Of a stretch of 64,000 nucleotides of DNA, positions 61,538 to 64,000 are shown piece by piece. The notes beneath the pieces are model-generated. The model did no database searches. It was not told the DNA's origin and was given only the letters and a program-made list of their open reading frames with translations. The DNA is from a marine group bacterium Sva0996 bin134. GTDB lineage: Bacteria; Actinomycetota; Acidimicrobiia; Acidimicrobiales; Bin134. The DNA lies in assembly GCA_002239105.1 (NCBI GenBank), contig MPNQ01000002.1:62001-126000 (forward strand). Direction: 5' to 3'. The position numbers and the translations under genes were made by a program. The stretch's first letter is position 1. Each line of letters begins with the position of its first letter.

Positions 61538-62989
61538 TCAGCTTGAAGTGCTAAGGCCAGAGGGTTCACCGTTTGCCGAAAGGCTCTCAGCGAAGGCTTG
61601 GATTTCGGTGAGGGCGGATTGGAGGTCTTCGGCGATCTCGGCGGCTAGGACGGCGGGGGCGGGGAGATTGTCGATGTCTTCGAGACTCTCGTCGCGAAGC
61701 CAGAAAAGGTCGAGGCTGACCTTGTCGCGGGAGATGAGCTCGTCGTAGGTGTAGCGCTTGAAGCGCTCGGACTCTTGGCGCTGGTGGCGGTTGGCGGGGT
61801 TGTAGCAGGCTACGAAGTCGTCGAGGTCGGCTCTGGTGAGCGGGTTCTGCTTGAGGGTGAAGTGCTTGTTGGTGCGGAGGTCGTAGACCCATAGCTCTTT
61901 GGTCCAGGCTTCCTCGGCGCCTTCGCGGCGGCGGAAGAACAGGACGTTGGCCTTGACTCCCTGGGCGTAGAAGATGCCGGTGGGTAGGCGGAGCAGGGTG
62001 TGGACGTCGCAATCGTGGAGGAGTCGGCGGCGGATGGTCTCGCCGGCACCGGCCTCGAATAACACGTTGTCGGGGACGACCACCGCGGCGGTGCCGCCGA
62101 CCTTGAGCAGGCTGACAACGTGCTGGACAAAGTTGAGCTGCTTGTTCTTGGTGGTGGCCCAGAAGTCCTCGCGTTCGTAACTGTCGGAGGACGACCGGCC
62201 GAAGGGGGGATTGGTGAGGACCATGTCGAAGCGCTCGCCGGGGTCGTCGCGTAGGGCGTCGTCTACGTTGATGGGAGAATCGGACTCAGGGCTCTCTATC
62301 CCGTGGAGCAGTAGGTTCATGGCGCAGAGTCGAGCGGGCAGGTCTGCGATCTCCCAGCCGGTGAAAGCTCCTGACCGCAAGTGGGCGGCCTGGTCGGGAG
62401 TCAAGTGGGGGAACCGCTCGACGATGAACTGATAGGCACCTAGGAAGAAGCCCCCGGTCCCGCAAGCTGGGTCGCAGATGCGGTGGCCGGGCTCGGGCTG
62501 CATCACATCGACGATTGCCGAGATCAGGGGTCGAGGGGTGAAGTATTGCCCGGCTCCTTTGGCGCCCTCCTGGGCGGTCTTCTCGATCAAGCCCTCATAG
62601 GCGTCGCCTTTGAGATCGGCGTCGTAGCTCATCCACTCGTGCTGGTCGATGAACTCCTTGATGAGCTGCTCCAGCTTGGCCGGGTTCTGGACCCGGTTGC
62701 GGGCCTTGCGGAACACCACGCCGAGCATGTCATCGGCTGATCCGAGTTCCGCAAGGGTCTCGTTGTACTGGGCTTCGAGCTGCTCTCCCGACCGATTCAG
62801 CAATGTCGGCCAGTCGTAGCCGATGGGAACCACCCGCTGGCCCAGCAGTTCGTACTGCTCGTCGGCCATCTTCAGGAACAGCAAGTAGGTGAGTTGCTCC
62901 AGATAATCGCCATACGACAGGCCGTCGTCTCGGAGCACATCGCAGAAGTCCCACAGCTTCTGCACCATGGCCTTGGGATCAGAGGTCAT
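61538..62989 (-). CDS. hsdM: Type I restriction-modification methyltransferase subunit (HsdM)
   Basis: The 483-residue adenine-N6 methyltransferase has the HsdM N-terminal helical domain (MVQKLWDFCDVLRDDGLSYG), QYFTPRPLISAIVDVM, AdoMet motif DPACGTGGFFLGAYQF (about 173-188) and the catalytic NPPFGRSS (about 258). The C-terminal DEL-ISRDKVSLDLFWL segment is normal, so it is full length. An HsdS specificity gene should follow but does not; neither hsdS nor hsdR is in the window. It precedes DUF5131 and tcmP on the same strand. Confidence 0.93.
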   Translation of the reverse strand: MTSDPKAMVQKLWDFCDVLRDDGLSYGDYLEQLTYLLFLKMADEQYELLGQRVVPIGYDWPTLLNRSGEQLEAQYNETLAELGSADDMLGVVFRKARNRVQNPAKLEQLIKEFIDQHEWMSYDADLKGDAYEGLIEKTAQEGAKGAGQYFTPRPLISAIVDVMQPEPGHRICDPACGTGGFFLGAYQFIVERFPHLTPDQAAHLRSGAFTGWEIADLPARLCAMNLLLHGIESPESDSPINVDDALRDDPGERFDMVLTNPPFGRSSSDSYEREDFWATTKNKQLNFVQHVVSLLKVGGTAAVVVPDNVLFEAGAGETIRRRLLHDCDVHTLLRLPTGIFYAQGVKANVLFFRRREGAEEAWTKELWVYDLRTNKHFTLKQNPLTRADLDDFVACYNPANRHQRQESERFKRYTYDELISRDKVSLDLFWLRDESLEDIDNLPAPAVLAAEIAEDLQSALTEIQAFAESLSANGEPSGLSTSS

Positions 62990-63040
62990 CAGCCCCTCAC
63001 CGTGTCAGAGCGCAGCAGCCGTTTCCAACCACGTTGGGAG

Positions 63041-63099
63041 AGTTTCGCGATAGTTTCGACTGCTCTGTTTTTCAGACTTGTCGAAACTCTGGTGAAACC
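63041..63099. promoter_or_regulatory. Repeated AGTTTCG-type half-sites upstream of hsdM
   Basis: AGTTTCGCG (63041-63049) and AGTTTCGAC (63052-63060) are direct repeats 11 bp apart, one helical turn. GTCGAAACT (63080-63088) is the exact inverse of the second. GGTGAAACC follows at 63091-63099. The cluster lies between hsdM (minus) and phd-relE (plus) and could bind a regulator of either. Confidence 0.5.
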
Positions 63100-63158
63100 G
63101 ATGGCTCCTGAGGTCGAACTTGCGCTTAGGCGAATTGGTGGCGGTGCTTTCTGTCGAT

Positions 63159-63175
63159 ATGTACGATTCGTACAT
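63159..63175. promoter_or_regulatory. Autorepressor operator of the phd-relE operon
   Basis: ATGTACGATTCGTACAT is a perfect 17-bp palindrome with one central base. It ends inside the phd start codon (ATG 63174-63176). Phd/YefM antitoxins repress their own operons by binding such palindromes, so this is a probable operator. Confidence 0.7.
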
Positions 63176-63425
63176 GAATGAGGTGGCAGTTAGCGAGGCG
63201 CGGAACCGATTGGCTGAAGTTATCGATGAGTGTCGGCGGTCGGGCGAGCCGATCTCGGTAACACGGCGTGGCCGACGAGTCGCGGTGATCTTGGACTCAG
63301 ACGCCTTCGACCGGCTTGTCGATATAGCAGACGACATCGAGGAACGCCGCGATCTCGAGGCAGCTCGGGCCGAAGACGACTATGTGCCCTGGGACGAGGT
63401 CAAGGCCGCGCTGGGACTCGGGTGA
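63174..63425 (+). CDS. Phd/YefM-family antitoxin
   Basis: The 83-residue protein begins MNEVAVSEARNRLAEVIDEC and continues RSGEPISVTRRGRRVAVILD, the standard Phd/YefM DNA-binding and dimerisation fold. A C-terminal acidic tail (RAEDDYVPWDEVKAALGLG) is what usually neutralises the toxin. Earlier in-frame starts are possible, but 63174 gives the family length. It overlaps the relE-type gene by 4 bp (GTGA). Confidence 0.9.
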   Translation: MNEVAVSEARNRLAEVIDECRRSGEPISVTRRGRRVAVILDSDAFDRLVDIADDIEERRDLEAARAEDDYVPWDEVKAALGLG

Positions 63426-63688
63426 GCCGTCACCGCGTCGAGATCGCCCGCCAAGCCCTCAAGTCGATTGCCCGATTGCCGCGTCGAGAACAGCAACGGG
63501 TTCGGGCGGCAGTTGATTTGCTAGCCGAAGAATCCCGGCCTCCCAGTTGCGTCGCTCTCACCGGTGAGGAGTCCGCGTACCGAGTGCGCGTTGGCGACTA
63601 CCGCATCTTGTACGAGGTCATAGACGCCCGCCTGGTGATCCAGGCGATCCGAGTAGGCCATTGCCGGGATGTCTACCAGCCCCGATGA
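63422..63688 (+). CDS. relE: RelE/ParE-superfamily toxin
   Basis: The 88-residue product has a basic N-terminal part (SRHRVEIARQALKSIARLPR), LAEESRPPSCVALTGEES, then the RelE core YRVRVGDYRILYEVIDARLV and a terminal IRVGHCRDVYQ. RelE toxins cleave mRNA on the ribosome. GTG 63422 overlaps the antitoxin stop codon. Complete. Confidence 0.92.
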   Translation: MSRHRVEIARQALKSIARLPRREQQRVRAAVDLLAEESRPPSCVALTGEESAYRVRVGDYRILYEVIDARLVIQAIRVGHCRDVYQPR

Positions 63689-63732
63689 TGCCGGCCACGC
63701 CGAAGACGTGCGAAGACACGAGATTCACCGCG

Positions 63733-64000
63733 TCAGAGTTTGGAGGCAGTGCCTTGCTCATGCATCATTCGGAGTGCCGCTGCAATCTGATCAACGCTCA
63801 ATTCTCCAGTGGCAACGGCCATGACAAGGCCGTACACATCGTCGTCGGCGGCGGTGCCCACGCTGGCTTCGTTGAGTTCCAGGAAGACGGCGGTCGCCAA
63901 CCAGCCAAGCCGCTTGTTGCCATCGATGAGCGGGTGGTTGCTGACGATGGAGTGCAGGAGTGCGCCAGCCTTGCTCCAGATGTCCGGATAAGCGTCCTCG
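63733..64000 (-). CDS. doc: Doc-type Fic-domain toxin, N-terminus beyond the right edge
   Basis: Reading leftward from the edge, 88 codons give HSIVSNHPLIDGNKRLGWLA, the Fic/Doc signature HPxxDGNKR, and end MMHEQGTASKL with a TGA at 63735-63733. Doc proteins modify elongation factor Tu (phosphorylation). There is no start inside the window, so the gene is partial. Its antitoxin would normally lie upstream, outside the window. It is convergent with relE. Confidence 0.88.
   Translation of the reverse strand, partial: EDAYPDIWSKAGALLHSIVSNHPLIDGNKRLGWLATAVFLELNEASVGTAADDDVYGLVMAVATGELSVDQIAAALRMMHEQGTASKL

Overview
The window is high-GC DNA, densely coded on both strands, and looks like an actinobacterium, most probably a member of the Acidimicrobiia. 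The reasons are inferential. It has the actinobacterial housekeeping block uvrC - rapZ - gap - pgk - tpiA - secG, all on the minus strand. It has several LLM/F420-type oxidoreductases, AtuA-like, CoA-transferase and acyl-CoA ligase genes of the kind common in oligotrophic, terpenoid- or steroid-degrading actinobacteria, and frequent GTG/TTG starts. No rRNA is present; the only tRNA seen is a tRNA-Leu(GAG).

Layout. 0-1.5 kb: a small hypothetical, a SnoaL-like protein and a nitroreductase. 1.6-4.7 kb: a probable zinc-homeostasis module made of a COG0523 GTPase behind a palindromic Fur/Zur-like box, a WD40-like protein and a Fur-family regulator. 4.7-14 kb: a genomic island ending at the 3' end of tRNA-Leu. 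It holds a decayed UvrD-type helicase, an intact type III-like restriction-modification pair (res, mod), and wreckage of an integrative conjugative element (VirD4-like fragment, serine recombinase fragment). 14-25.4 kb: core genes (YceI-like, cold shock protein, acyl-CoA ligase, acyl-CoA dehydrogenase, SecG, an M23-like envelope protein, a Baeyer-Villiger-type monooxygenase, tpiA-pgk-gap, an SDR).

25.6-42 kb: a catabolic region with an acyl-CoA ligase, an AtuA-like pair translationally coupled to a molybdenum hydroxylase large subunit, an SDR, amidohydrolase, three luciferase-like oxidoreductases, a thioesterase-like protein, two tandem class III CoA-transferases, a DUF1214 protein and a sulfotransferase. 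Its substrate cannot be read from the sequence; activation to CoA esters, oxidation and CoA transfer are the evident themes. 42-49 kb: accessory DNA. A 1.4-kb AT-richer insert coding a secreted metalloprotease and a lipoprotein sits between two copies of the sulfotransferase 3' end. It is followed by small orphan genes, a HicA-like gene and a Panacea-domain gene with a partner (candidate toxin-antitoxin pair).

49-58.5 kb: core genes again (SDR, rapZ, methyltransferase, uvrC, nadA, Rieske oxygenase, acyl-CoA ligase). 58.6-64 kb: a defence/TA-rich stretch with a HicA-like/HTH pair, a three-gene run hsdM - DUF5131 - tcmP without visible hsdS or hsdR, a phd-relE pair, and a Doc-type Fic protein running off the right edge.

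Best candidates for something undescribed: the hsdM-DUF5131-tcmP cluster; the Panacea pair; the metalloprotease/lipoprotein insert with its double palindromic operator; and the break-up of the uvrC-rapZ-(yvcK-whiA)-gap-pgk-tpiA-secG block by about 26 kb of catabolic and accessory DNA.
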